From positions 62,001-126,000 of the forward strand of contig NZ_JBHUEK010000025.1 in assembly GCF_042680725.1 (NCBI RefSeq): a stretch of DNA of 64,000 bases, given 5' to 3'. Below are positions 33,307 through 41,928 of the stretch, piece after piece. The translations under genes and the position numbers were made by a program. Source of the DNA: Ferdinandcohnia salidurans (GTDB taxonomy: Bacteria; Bacillota; Bacilli; Bacillales; Bacillaceae_L). The notes below the pieces were generated by a model. The model had not been told where the DNA came from. It searched no databases and saw nothing but the letters and a program-made list of their open reading frames with translations. Every line of letters starts with the position of its first letter. Position 1 is the first letter of the stretch.

Positions 33307-34408
33307 TTAATTCAACTTCGATCTCAAATACGCATCAATAAACATATCAATCTCGCCGTCCATGACGCTCCCGGTGTTACCAACCTCTACATTCGTGCGG
33401 TGGTCTTTTACCATGGAGTATGGGTGGAAGACGTAGGAGCGGATTTGGCTACCCCAGCCGATTTCTTTTTGTTCGCCGCGGATTTCGTCTAATTCGGCTT
33501 GTTGTTTTTCAATTTCAAGCTGATACAACTTAGACTTTAACATTTTCATTGCTTGTTCGCGGTTTTTGATTTGTGAACGCTCAGTTTGACAGGTTACAAC
33601 TGTATTCGTTGGTAAGTGTGTGATACGAACGGCTGAGTCGGTGGTGTTGATGTGCTGACCACCCGCTCCACTCGCACGGTACGTATCAATTTTTAAATCT
33701 TCACTGCGGATATCAATTTCGATATCATCGTTAAACTCAGGCATGATCTCACATGAAACGAAAGAGGTGTGACGACGACCTGAAGAGTCGAACGGTGAAA
33801 TCCGAACAAGACGGTGTACTCCTTTTTCAGCCTTCAAATAGCCGTAGGCATTGTGTCCTTTGATTAAAAGAGTCACACTCTTAATCCCAGCTTCGTCTCC
33901 AGGAAGATAGTCCAAGGTTTCAACTTTGAATCCTTTTTTCTCCGCCCAACGAGTATACATGCGTAGAAGCAAGGAGCCCCAGTCCTGTGATTCAGTACCG
34001 CCCGCACCTGGATGAAGTTCTAGGATCGCATTATTTTTATCATGAGGCTCGCTTAAAAGGAGCTGCAATTCGAAATCGCTTAGGCTCTTAGACAACTGTT
34101 GAATTTCCTCGTCTAGCTCAGCTTGTAAATCTGCATCTGGTTCTTCTTTTACGAGCTGATAAGTGAGCTCAAGATTCTCATAAGAATCATTTAAATTTAC
34201 AAATTCAACTACTTGATCCTTTAATGCATTGGCTTCGTTGATGATCGTTTGAGCTGCGTTCTGGTCATTCCAGAAGTCGGGCATTGACATGATTTCGTCA
34301 AGCTCGGTGATACGCGCTTGTTTGGCCTCTAAGTCAAAGAGACCCCCTGAAACCCGCTAATTTCTTAGCCATTTTATCAAGTTCATGCTTAATTTCTACT
34401 AATTCCAT
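33307..34408 (-). CDS. prfB: Peptide chain release factor 2, with programmed +1 frameshift
   Basis: Translation starts at the ATG at 34408 (GGAGG upstream). Codon 25 is an in-frame UGA (34334-34336) in the context AGGGGG-UCU-CUU-UGA-C, the classic RF2 autoregulatory frameshift site with internal Shine-Dalgarno. Skipping the U at 34336 joins the 24-codon start to the long frame ending at 33307, giving about 366 aa, the normal RF2 length. RF2 reads UGA and UAA; the GGQ loop is present (GAGGQHINTTDSAVR) and the codon-recognition loop lies upstream. It follows secA, as in B. subtilis. Confidence 0.97.
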
Positions 34409-34508
34409 TATTTTTCCTCCAAGATGTGTGGTATTTAACTTATATCATGATTCCTACTTCATTATCTTACTCATTTTTACAGGATTAGTCTCTGATTTTT
34501 TTCGAAAC

Positions 34509-34540
34509 AAAAGGTGAGAGTTGGCTCTCACCTTTTTTAA
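34509..34540. terminator. Terminator between secA and prfB
   Basis: AAAAGGTGAGAG pairs with CTCTCACCTTTT around TTGG, with A/T runs on both sides. Its presence suggests prfB is at least partly transcribed from its own promoter. Confidence 0.88.
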
Positions 34541-34550
34541 TATTGATGTC

Positions 34551-34579
34551 TGGGACAAGGGACCTGTCCCTCTGTCCAA
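34551..34579. repeat. GGACCTGTCCC-family short repeat after secA
   Basis: GGGACAAGGGACCTGTCCCT.TGTCC is internally palindromic (GGGAC..GTCCC) and ends right at the secA stop codon. It is the reverse orientation of the copy at 39402-39430. Confidence 0.7.
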
Positions 34580-37090
34580 TTATTGACCGTGGCAGTTTTT
34601 GTATTTTTTACCGCTTCCGCAGTAGCATGGATCGTTACGGCCGATGTCCACGGATTTTTGGACTGGGCGTTTTTTCGGCTTTTCTTCGCCGCCTTCTTTT
34701 GGTTGAACGGCATGGCCTTTCGCCACTTCTTCACGCTGAAGGTTGCTGCGGATTTGCGCCTTCATGACAAACTTCGCAACATCGTCTTCAATGGATGCAA
34801 CCATGTTTTCAAACATCGCAAAGCCTTCGAAATTGTATTCGCGAAGTGGGTCGTTTTGACCGTATGCACGTAAATGGATACCTTGGCGAAGCTGATCCAT
34901 TTGGTCAATATGGTCCATCCACTTGCTGTCAACGGCACGAAGTACAACAACGCGCTCGAATTCACGCATTTGCTCAGGTTCAATTTGCGCTTCTTTTTCA
35001 TCATAACGCACTTTTACCTTTTCAAAAATGAGTTCGGACATTTCTTCAGGCTCTTTCCCACGAAGGTCATCAATTGATATGTCACCTTCATTTAGAAGAT
35101 TCGCATTCACATGATCAACGATTCCTTTGTAGTTCCAGTCTTCCTCTACCTCATCCTTTGGTGTGTGAGCGTGAATCACACGATCGAGTGAAGACTTAAT
35201 CATATTCTCGACAACATCACGAAGATTCTCAGAATCAAGAACTTCATAACGCTGTTTATAAATAACCTCACGCTGCTGACGAAGAACATCGTCATATTGT
35301 AAAAGTTGTTTACGTGCATCAAAGTTGTTACCCTCAACACGTTTTTGAGCAGATTCAACCGCTCTTGAGACCATTTTACTTTGAATTGGCTGGGAATCAT
35401 CCATGCCAAGGCGCTCCATCATATTTTTCATATTGTCAGAACCGAAACGGCGCATAAGTTCATCTTCCATTGAAAGGTAGAACTGTGTTACCCCTGGGTC
35501 CCCTTGACGACCTGAACGTCCACGAAGCTGGTTATCAATACGACGGCTCTCATGTCGCTCGGTACCAATTACTGCTAGTCCACCAAGCTCTTTTACACCT
35601 TCGCCAAGCTTGATATCCGTACCACGACCTGCCATGTTTGTCGCGATTGTTACCGCACCTTTTTGTCCAGCATTCTCAATGATTTCAGCCTCACGCTCGT
35701 GGTTTTTCGCGTTCAAGACATTATGTTTAACACCTTTTTTCAATAAAAACTTCGAAATAATTTCAGACGTTTCAATCGCAACCGTACCTACTAAGACAGG
35801 TTGTCCCTTCGCATGGCGCTCTGCAATATCTTCAGCAACCGCACGGAATTTGCCCTCGATCGATTTATAAATTAAATCAGGACGGTCATCACGGGCAATC
35901 GGACGGTTTGTTGGAATCACGACAACGTTCATGTTGTAAATGTTGCGGAATTCCTCTTCCTCAGTCTTCGCTGTACCCGTCATACCTGAAAGCTTCTCAT
36001 ACATACGGAAGTAGTTTTGGAACGTGATGGTCGCAAGTGTCATACTTTCATTTTGAATTTCGACGCCTTCCTTCGCCTCAATCGCTTGGTGAAGGCCTTC
36101 ACTATAACGACGCCCCTTCATCAGACGACCAGTAAACTGGTCAACAATGACGATTTGGTCTTCTTCAACCACATAGTCAATGTCACGATGCATACTCGCA
36201 TTCGCTTTTAACGCTTGGTTGATGTGGTGAATCAAAGCCACATTTCCAATATCAAATAGGTTTTCAACACCGAACACCCGCTCAGCCTTTGAAATCCCTT
36301 CTTCAGTGAGTTGAACACCTTTTGTTTTTTCATCATAGGTGTAGTCTTCTTCTTTTTTTAGTGTCGTCACAAATCCGTTCGCTTGAACGTAGAGTGCTGC
36401 TGATTTTTGAGCAGAACCTGAAATGATTAACGGTGTACGCGCCTCATCGATTAAAATCGAGTCAACCTCATCAATTACGGCAAAATAAAGCGGACGCTGC
36501 ACCATTTGCTCCTTATAAAGGACCATGTTATCACGCAAATAGTCGAAACCAAACTCATTGTTCGTTCCATACGTAATATCAGCACGGTACGCTTCAATTT
36601 TTTCATCACGAGACATGGAGTTCAGGTTCAACCCAACAGTTAGACCTAAAAACTCATAAAGCTGGCCCATCTCGTGCGCATCACGGCTTGCAAGGTATTC
36701 GTTGACAGTAACAACGTGAACGCCTTTTCCAGTGATCGCATTCAAATAAACAGGCATAGTGGAAGTTAATGTTTTACCTTCCCCTGTTTTCATCTCAGAA
36801 ATATTTCCTTCATGAAGGGAAATCCCCCCCATTAACTGGACGCGGTATGGGTGTAAACCCAACACACGCTTTGCACCTTCACGAACAACAGCGAAAGCTT
36901 CAACTAGTAAATCATCAAGTTTTTCACCTTTTTGGTATCGTTCCTTGAACTCTTCGGTTTTGTTGCGAAGGGCTTCATCAGAAAGCTTCTCCATCTCAGG
37001 ATGAAGGGCCTCAATTTTATCTGCAAGTGTTTCCAAGCGCTTGATTGTGCGTTTGTTTGGATCAAAAACTTTGTTTAAAATTCCAAGCAT
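34580..37090 (-). CDS. secA: Protein translocase ATPase SecA
   Basis: 836 aa from the ATG at 37090 (AGGAG 8 nt upstream; the protein begins MLGILNKVFDPNKR as in other Bacillaceae). SecA drives preproteins through SecYEG. It has Walker A MKTGEGKTL, DEVDSILIDEAR, the NBD2 motifs (VTIATNMAGRGTDIKL; QLRGRSGRQGD), and a C-terminal zinc domain (PCYCGSGKKYKNCHG) that binds SecB or ribosomes. There is only one secA in the window. It exports the signal-peptide proteins here, such as the 1,775-aa repeat protein. Confidence 0.98.
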   Translation of the reverse strand: MLGILNKVFDPNKRTIKRLETLADKIEALHPEMEKLSDEALRNKTEEFKERYQKGEKLDDLLVEAFAVVREGAKRVLGLHPYRVQLMGGISLHEGNISEMKTGEGKTLTSTMPVYLNAITGKGVHVVTVNEYLASRDAHEMGQLYEFLGLTVGLNLNSMSRDEKIEAYRADITYGTNNEFGFDYLRDNMVLYKEQMVQRPLYFAVIDEVDSILIDEARTPLIISGSAQKSAALYVQANGFVTTLKKEEDYTYDEKTKGVQLTEEGISKAERVFGVENLFDIGNVALIHHINQALKANASMHRDIDYVVEEDQIVIVDQFTGRLMKGRRYSEGLHQAIEAKEGVEIQNESMTLATITFQNYFRMYEKLSGMTGTAKTEEEEFRNIYNMNVVVIPTNRPIARDDRPDLIYKSIEGKFRAVAEDIAERHAKGQPVLVGTVAIETSEIISKFLLKKGVKHNVLNAKNHEREAEIIENAGQKGAVTIATNMAGRGTDIKLGEGVKELGGLAVIGTERHESRRIDNQLRGRSGRQGDPGVTQFYLSMEDELMRRFGSDNMKNMMERLGMDDSQPIQSKMVSRAVESAQKRVEGNNFDARKQLLQYDDVLRQQREVIYKQRYEVLDSENLRDVVENMIKSSLDRVIHAHTPKDEVEEDWNYKGIVDHVNANLLNEGDISIDDLRGKEPEEMSELIFEKVKVRYDEKEAQIEPEQMREFERVVVLRAVDSKWMDHIDQMDQLRQGIHLRAYGQNDPLREYNFEGFAMFENMVASIEDDVAKFVMKAQIRSNLQREEVAKGHAVQPKEGGEEKPKKRPVQKSVDIGRNDPCYCGSGKKYKNCHGQ

Positions 37091-37216
37091 CATGTACGCT
37101 CCTCTATCGTAAAATTCGTCAATTACGAGATTATGTATATTTCCCATTTTACCACTAAATAGGACAAGGGTAAAATATTATCGAGTTTCGTGATGTGAGG
37201 GGATTCGACAAAAACG

Positions 37217-37337
37217 AAAAGCGGAAGTGCCTGTTCAGCCCTGACAAGCACAAGACGAGCCAGCATGAAGGTTGTACTTTGACCTTCTTGATGGATTGGC
37301 TTGTGACCTCGAGGGGCTAGGCACTGCAGCTGGACAC
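37217..37337. repeat. Dispersed ~120-bp repeat, family A, copy 2
   Basis: This shares GACAAGCACAAGAC, GATTGGCTTGTGACCTCGAG and the CTGCAGCTGGACA end with 10175-10293, while the middle (a hairpin AGGTTGTACTTTGACCTT-like) differs. It lies between secA and the GGDEF gene. Conserved outer blocks with a variable centre suggest a structured element. Confidence 0.8.
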
Positions 37338-37370
37338 AAAAAAGTACCTCGCTCTTCACGAGATACTTAA
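37337..37370 (-). terminator. Terminator of the GGDEF gene
   Basis: On the minus strand AAGTATCTCGT pairs with CGAGGTACTT, followed by TTTT. The stop codon lies in the left arm. Confidence 0.85.
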
Positions 37371-38434
37371 ATTGCATAACTGATTTGATTTCGGCCATTT
37401 TGTTTGGACGCATACAAGGAGTTGTCCGCTTTTTCAATCGCTTGATAAAGATGATCCGGGTCTTTCAGTGCGGAAACACCGATCGATACTGTTAGGGTCA
37501 GCTCTTGATTATCCGCATAAAAAGGTGTTGACTCAATCCCGCTACGAATGTCAGAAACGATATTCATCAACTTTTCTTTTGATTCGCATTCTAATAGTAA
37601 AATAAATTCCTCCCCACCATATCTTCCAAGTATCGACCTATGAGGATGAACGATTTTATATAAGGTTTGTGCGACATTTTTTAAAATCGAATCGCCATTT
37701 AAGTGGCCGAACGTGTCATTGATTTTCTTAAAATGGTCGATATCAATCATCACAATGTACGTATTACGTTGGCTTGAAACTTTTTTAACGCGACTTTCGA
37801 AATAGCGCATATTGTACAGACCTGTAAGTGGGTCCCGTTCTGCATAAAACCGGAGCTTTCGTTTCAACTCTATTTCTCGACTGAGCAGGTTAATGAAAAA
37901 ATATAGAATAAACGCGGATACCTGAAGCGCTATCATTCGAACGAGATGGATTTCATCAAATATTTCCCAACCATCCGGCACAAGGAAAATAATCGGTACA
38001 TCCGATATGAGCCAACTAGCCATCACGATACTGAACAAGGTTAGAGGTTTAGGCATGACTCGATCTTTTTTATGAAAAAGAAGAGCCAGTAACACAGGTA
38101 AAGTCATTCCAAATAACACGCCTGGCCAAGCTCCCACGCCACCCATGCCAAGCCTCCAGCTAACCGTTATGATTAGGATAGGAATCGCATGTTTCCACCC
38201 CAACAAGAGTGAAAATATCACCAATGGCACAAGGCGGAGGTCGAACTTATAACCTTCAAAATGAATTGGCAAATAGAAAAGAGATATTACACAAGTCGCA
38301 GTAAGAATGAGAATACTCGCTGAAAACAGATACTTGTGAATGGATTTCCGGTTAGATACTAATAGACTGATACACATATATAAGAACAAAATAATTGCAA
38401 TATTTGAAAGGGTAGGTTGTAGGATAGTTGTCAT
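37367..38434 (-). CDS. Membrane diguanylate cyclase (GGDEF)
   Basis: 355 aa. The N-terminal ~190 residues contain about five or six membrane helices, similar to 5TM-type sensor modules. The C-terminal GGDEF domain (~200-355) is complete, with signature GRYGGEEFILLL. The upstream RxxD inhibitory site is not evident (RSIL at that place), so feedback inhibition by product may be absent. It makes cyclic-di-GMP from two GTP. The window also holds a c-di-GMP-I riboswitch (47336-47418) and flagellar genes, all plausible outputs. It is inserted between hpf and secA, which are adjacent in B. subtilis. Confidence 0.92.
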   Translation of the reverse strand: MTTILQPTLSNIAIILFLYMCISLLVSNRKSIHKYLFSASILILTATCVISLFYLPIHFEGYKFDLRLVPLVIFSLLLGWKHAIPILIITVSWRLGMGGVGAWPGVLFGMTLPVLLALLFHKKDRVMPKPLTLFSIVMASWLISDVPIIFLVPDGWEIFDEIHLVRMIALQVSAFILYFFINLLSREIELKRKLRFYAERDPLTGLYNMRYFESRVKKVSSQRNTYIVMIDIDHFKKINDTFGHLNGDSILKNVAQTLYKIVHPHRSILGRYGGEEFILLLECESKEKLMNIVSDIRSGIESTPFYADNQELTLTVSIGVSALKDPDHLYQAIEKADNSLYASKQNGRNQISYAI

Positions 38435-38564
38435 CTAGATCCCTGCTTTATTAAAAGATCAATTTATGAGGGTTGTCCCTCAATTGTATTATCTATGATG
38501 TGGGAGTTTTTGGCTATGGGGGATTTCCCCTATTTTTCGTATAGTAGGTTTGGCCTTTACACAA

Positions 38565-38601
38565 AAGAGGCACAGCCTGAAAATCAGACTGCGCACTCGT
38601 A
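38565..38601 (-). terminator. Terminator of hpf
   Basis: On the minus strand GAGTGCGCAGTCTGA pairs imperfectly with TCAGGCTGTGCCTC, followed by TTTTGT, 10 nt after the hpf stop. Confidence 0.78.
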
Positions 38602-38611
38602 AATTGTTTTA

Positions 38612-39169
38612 TTAGCTAGGTTCAATGATGCCGTATTTGCCATCTTTACGACGATACACAACATTCGTTGTATTGGTTTCTGCGTTTGTGAAAACGAAGA
38701 AATTGTGGCCAAGCATATTCATTTGTAGAATCGCTTCTTCACTATCCATCGGTTTCAAATCAAAACGCTTTGTACGTACTAATTCGTAATCTTCGTCCTC
38801 GATATCCTGAACTGCAGTAGCCGTTGTTGCCCCGCCATTCTCCATCAGAGTGCGAGTAGAGCCTTTCTCACGGAGCTTACGATTTACTTTTGTTTTATGC
38901 TTGCGGATTTGACGCTCAAGCTTATCAGTCACAAGGTCAATTGCTGCGTACATATCTTCATTAGACTCCTCCGCACGAAGCACAAGCTGAGTCATCGGAA
39001 TCGTAACCTCTATTCTATGATCCTTTGCATTATTTACTTTTAAGTTAACATTTACTTTTGCATCTGGAGTGCCATCGAAATAGCGTTCAAGCTTTCCTAC
39101 CTTTTTCTCAACATACTCTCGCAATGCTGGAGTTACCTCAATGTTTTCACCACGAACGTTGTAATTCAT
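38612..39169 (-). CDS. hpf: Ribosome hibernation promoting factor, long form
   Basis: 185 aa, the long HPF of Gram-positive bacteria. The N-terminal S30AE domain (~1-100: MNYNVRGENIEVTPALREYV) binds the 30S decoding centre. The C-terminal domain (~125-185: RTKRFDLKPMDSEEAILQMN ... VYRRKDGKYGIIEP) dimerises to form 100S ribosomes. AGGAGG precedes the ATG. In B. subtilis this gene (yvyD) lies next to secA and fliT and responds to SigB/SigH; no such promoter is claimed here. Confidence 0.97.
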   Translation of the reverse strand: MNYNVRGENIEVTPALREYVEKKVGKLERYFDGTPDAKVNVNLKVNNAKDHRIEVTIPMTQLVLRAEESNEDMYAAIDLVTDKLERQIRKHKTKVNRKLREKGSTRTLMENGGATTATAVQDIEDEDYELVRTKRFDLKPMDSEEAILQMNMLGHNFFVFTNAETNTTNVVYRRKDGKYGIIEPS

Positions 39170-39630
39170 ACATGAACTCCTCCTTTTAACTCTAATGCAT
39201 TGGACACAGCCAAGACCCTTTTTAGGGTAACCAACCTGTGTAACAATATAACCCTTTTTAAATTAAGGTTATAGTAACTAATTCTACACACCCCTTCCCA
39301 ATTCCTGCTTTTTTGTAAACTAAATATGAAGAAATTGTGAATTTGTAAACAATATTTACATAGGCAAAGGTATGCCCGTGGGTCACAGATGGGCCTTGCT
39401 TGGGTCACAGGGACAGGTCCCTTGTCCCACCAGAAATTGGATATAGTTATCCCAATGTTCCACTTTTCCTGCTATTAATGTAAATTTGTAAACATTATGT
39501 GTAGGTGTAAAAATATATGCATGTCTAAGGTGAGTTATGAATGGAACTTGTGTGGTTTCTTAGATGGGATTGCTTGAAGAATTCTTCAGTAGTAGTATGT
39601 CCAACTATTTATTTTTTACCAGCGTTTACC
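39170..39630. other. Intergenic region with GGGAC repeat
   Basis: This holds the hpf leader (IR ATAACC..GGTTAT near 39250) and, at 39402-39430, the short palindrome GGGTCACAGGGACAGGTCCC-TTGTCCCA of the GGGAC family. The rest is AT-rich without a supportable gene. Confidence 0.55.
39402..39430. repeat. GGACAGGTCCC-family short repeat
   Basis: CAGGGACAGGTCCCTTGTCCC is self-complementary at its core (GGGAC..GTCCC) and is the reverse orientation of 34551-34579. Confidence 0.7.
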
Positions 39631-39990
39631 TTAATTAGTGAAAGATTTGATATTTTGTTTTCCCCAATCGTACATCATGAAAACAATCGGCATTAGGCTT
39701 TGACCTAATTCTGTTAATTTATATTCTACCCGCGGAGGAACTTCGGGATATACTCTCCGATGAACAATCCCATCTTCCTCTAACTCTCTAACCTGAGTTG
39801 TTAACACCTTATGTGTAATTTTGGGGAATAATTTTTTAATTTCGCTAAAACGTAATGTACCATCCGTCCCTAAATAGTAAATAATCGTAATTTTCCACTT
39901 GCCACTTAGAATGGATAAGGTCAATTCCTTTTCACAATTAAATTCGCCACTCTCAAGTTTCTTTCTGACTTCTCTCCGTAAATCATCCAT
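39631..39990 (-). CDS. HxlR-family transcriptional regulator
   Basis: 119 aa, a single winged-helix HxlR domain: C19 (FNCEKELTLSILSGKWK), TLRFSEIKKLFPKITHKVLT recognition region, and the wing HRRVYPEVPPRVEY. AGGAGGAG precedes the ATG. It is divergent from fdhA across a 175-bp gap. B. subtilis HxlR activates formaldehyde-fixing genes in response to formaldehyde, and related HxlR proteins sense aldehydes through a conserved Cys. Control of fdhA is therefore a good hypothesis, not shown directly. Confidence 0.9.
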   Translation of the reverse strand: MDDLRREVRKKLESGEFNCEKELTLSILSGKWKITIIYYLGTDGTLRFSEIKKLFPKITHKVLTTQVRELEEDGIVHRRVYPEVPPRVEYKLTELGQSLMPIVFMMYDWGKQNIKSFTN

Positions 39991-40165
39991 TAAATACTTC
40001 TCCTCCTCACTGGCTCAAAAGTATCCTTAAGGTTATCTTCTCACAAAAAAGTGCGTTCTTCCAAACAAAAGATTTATTTTTTAGACTAGATGTAGGATAG
40101 AGAATAATTTAAATTTAAGTTCACGACCTTAAAACTCTATCAAAAGAAGATTGGGGGATGGAAGA

Positions 40166-41383
40166 ATGGCAGGAAACAGAGCTGTTGTATACAAAAGTCC
40201 AGGTAGCGTAGCAATTGAGGATATTAGCTACCCAGATTTGATTCTTAGAGACGGACCGGGAGTAAATCCTTTAAATGTTGGTCGTAAGTGTGATCATGGG
40301 GTTATTGTAAAGGTAGTTACAACTAATATTTGCGGAAGTGATCAGCACATGGTTCGTGGTCGGACAACTGCTCCATCGGGGCTTGTTCTCGGTCATGAGA
40401 TTACAGGTGAAGTTATTGAAGTAGGACGCGATGTCGAATTTATTAAAAAAGGAGATCTAGTCTCCGTACCTTTTAATATTGCATGTGGTCGTTGTCGCAG
40501 TTGTAAAGAACAGAACACCCATATTTGTGAAAATGTAAACCCAGATCGACCAGGCTCCGCTTATGGTTATGTCGACATGGGGGGCTGGGTTGGTGGACAA
40601 TCCGAGTATGTCATGGTTCCTTACGCGGACTTTCAGTTGTTGAAATTCCCTGATAAAGATCAAGCCTTAGAAAAAATTCTTGATTTAACGATGCTTTCTG
40701 ATATTTTCCCGACAGGTTATCACGGTGCGGTGAGTGCTGGCGTGAAGCCTGGTTCTACTGTATATGTTGCGGGAGCTGGCCCTGTTGGCTTGGCTGCTGC
40801 CCATTCTGCTCAACTTCTAGGTGCTTCAGTTGTAATCGTAGGTGATCTTAATAACGCGCGACTTGCACAAGCGAGAAGCTTCGGTTGTGAAACGGTCAAC
40901 CTGAGAGAACATCCAGATCTAGGAGAGCAAATCGAACAAATTCTAGGTGTTCCAGAGGTGGATTGTGCCATTGACTGTGTTGGTTTTGAAGCACACGGAC
41001 ATGGTGCTGGTGCTGGTGAAGCACCTGCCGCTGTACTGAACTCCATTATGGAAGTAACCCGTGCTGGAGGTCGACTTGGGATTCCAGGACTATACGTGAC
41101 AGGAGATCCAGGTGCAGTCGACGAGGATGCGAAAATCGGTACGTTAAAAGTTCGACTGGGACTTGGTTGGGCGAAAGCACATACTTTCGTAACTGGCCAA
41201 ACTCCTGTTATGAAATATCACCGTGACTTAATGATGGCAATCCTAAGCGGAAAAGCGCAAATTGCGAAAGCGGTGAACGCAACACTAATCTCCCTAGAAC
41301 AAGCACCAGCAGCATATGCTGAATTTGATCAAGGTGCATCCAAGAAATTTGTCATTGACCCTCATGGAATGTTGAATAAATAA
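40166..41383 (+). CDS. fdhA: Glutathione-independent formaldehyde dehydrogenase
   Basis: 405 aa from the ATG at 40166 (GGGGGATGG upstream). It is a zinc-dependent medium-chain dehydrogenase that closely follows the Pseudomonas-type FdhA: NICGSDQHMVRGRT with catalytic Cys, GHEITGEV, the structural zinc set CGRCRSCKEQNTHIC, GPVGLAA in the NAD-binding fold, and the insertion GHGAGAG. This enzyme keeps NAD bound and converts formaldehyde to formate (or dismutates it with alcohol). It is followed 28 nt later by a GlcG/HbpS-like gene. It is much more Proteobacteria-like than typical Bacillus dehydrogenases, but codon use looks ordinary by eye. Confidence 0.95.
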   Translation: MAGNRAVVYKSPGSVAIEDISYPDLILRDGPGVNPLNVGRKCDHGVIVKVVTTNICGSDQHMVRGRTTAPSGLVLGHEITGEVIEVGRDVEFIKKGDLVSVPFNIACGRCRSCKEQNTHICENVNPDRPGSAYGYVDMGGWVGGQSEYVMVPYADFQLLKFPDKDQALEKILDLTMLSDIFPTGYHGAVSAGVKPGSTVYVAGAGPVGLAAAHSAQLLGASVVIVGDLNNARLAQARSFGCETVNLREHPDLGEQIEQILGVPEVDCAIDCVGFEAHGHGAGAGEAPAAVLNSIMEVTRAGGRLGIPGLYVTGDPGAVDEDAKIGTLKVRLGLGWAKAHTFVTGQTPVMKYHRDLMMAILSGKAQIAKAVNATLISLEQAPAAYAEFDQGASKKFVIDPHGMLNK

Positions 41384-41411
41384 GGTATTTAAAAACAAGG
41401 AGGCTATTATT

Positions 41412-41828
41412 ATGAGTAAAATTACATTGGATTTAGCGAAAAAAGTCATTGCAGGCGCAGAAGAAGAAGCCAATAAAATTGGAGTATCCATGGTGATTTC
41501 AGTCGTGGATGAAGGTGGAAACCTGATTGCGATTCACCGCATGGATGATGCGTGGTTAGCGAGCATTGACATTGCCCAAAACAAGGCTTGGACATCTGTT
41601 GCATTAAAAATGCCTTCAGCAAACTTAGCCGATGCAACGGTTCCTGCAGCCGAGCTTTATGGATTGAATACAACAAACAACGGACGTCTTGTCGTGTTCG
41701 GTGGTGGGATTCCACTCGAGATTGATGGAAAAGCCGTTGGCGCTGTTGGAGTTAGCGGTAGTACCGTTCCACATGATGTTCAAGTGGCAGAGGCTGCTGT
41801 AGAGGTATTTAATAGCTTACATCGTTAA
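41412..41828 (+). CDS. GlcG/HbpS-family (DUF336) protein
   Basis: 138 aa covering one GlcG/HbpS domain: N-terminal helix (DLAKKVIAGAEEEANKIGVS), SVVDEGGNLIAIHRMDDAW, and FGGGIPLEIDGKAVGAVGVSG near the end, all family-typical. Members include heme-binding HbpS and proteins encoded with glycolate or aldehyde oxidation genes; they may be cofactor-binding or stabilising subunits. AAGGAGG precedes the ATG. Probably co-transcribed with fdhA and ended by the hairpin at 41878. Confidence 0.88.
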   Translation: MSKITLDLAKKVIAGAEEEANKIGVSMVISVVDEGGNLIAIHRMDDAWLASIDIAQNKAWTSVALKMPSANLADATVPAAELYGLNTTNNGRLVVFGGGIPLEIDGKAVGAVGVSGSTVPHDVQVAEAAVEVFNSLHR

Positions 41829-41877
41829 TAAATATCAACATGATTGGACTGTACGCTAACCTAAAATAGTTATTAAT

Positions 41878-41922
41878 AAAGGCATCCAAATGCAGCAAAT
41901 GCTGCTAATTGGATGCCTTTTG
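41878..41922. terminator. Bidirectional terminator
   Basis: AAAGGCATCCAA pairs with TTGGATGCCTTT, with an inner GCAGCAAATGCTGC hairpin. It ends both fdhA-glcG transcripts and the convergent repeat-protein gene. Confidence 0.92.
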
Positions 41923-41928
41923 ACAAAT

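Noticed and set aside
33307..34290. prfB starting at the internal ATG at 34290
   Set aside because: Would remove the conserved N-terminus and ignore the clear frameshift site and the upstream ATG with ribosome-binding site.
39166..39408. 80-aa frame upstream of hpf
   Set aside because: Lies across the hpf leader and a GGGAC repeat, without a ribosome-binding site or recognisable product.
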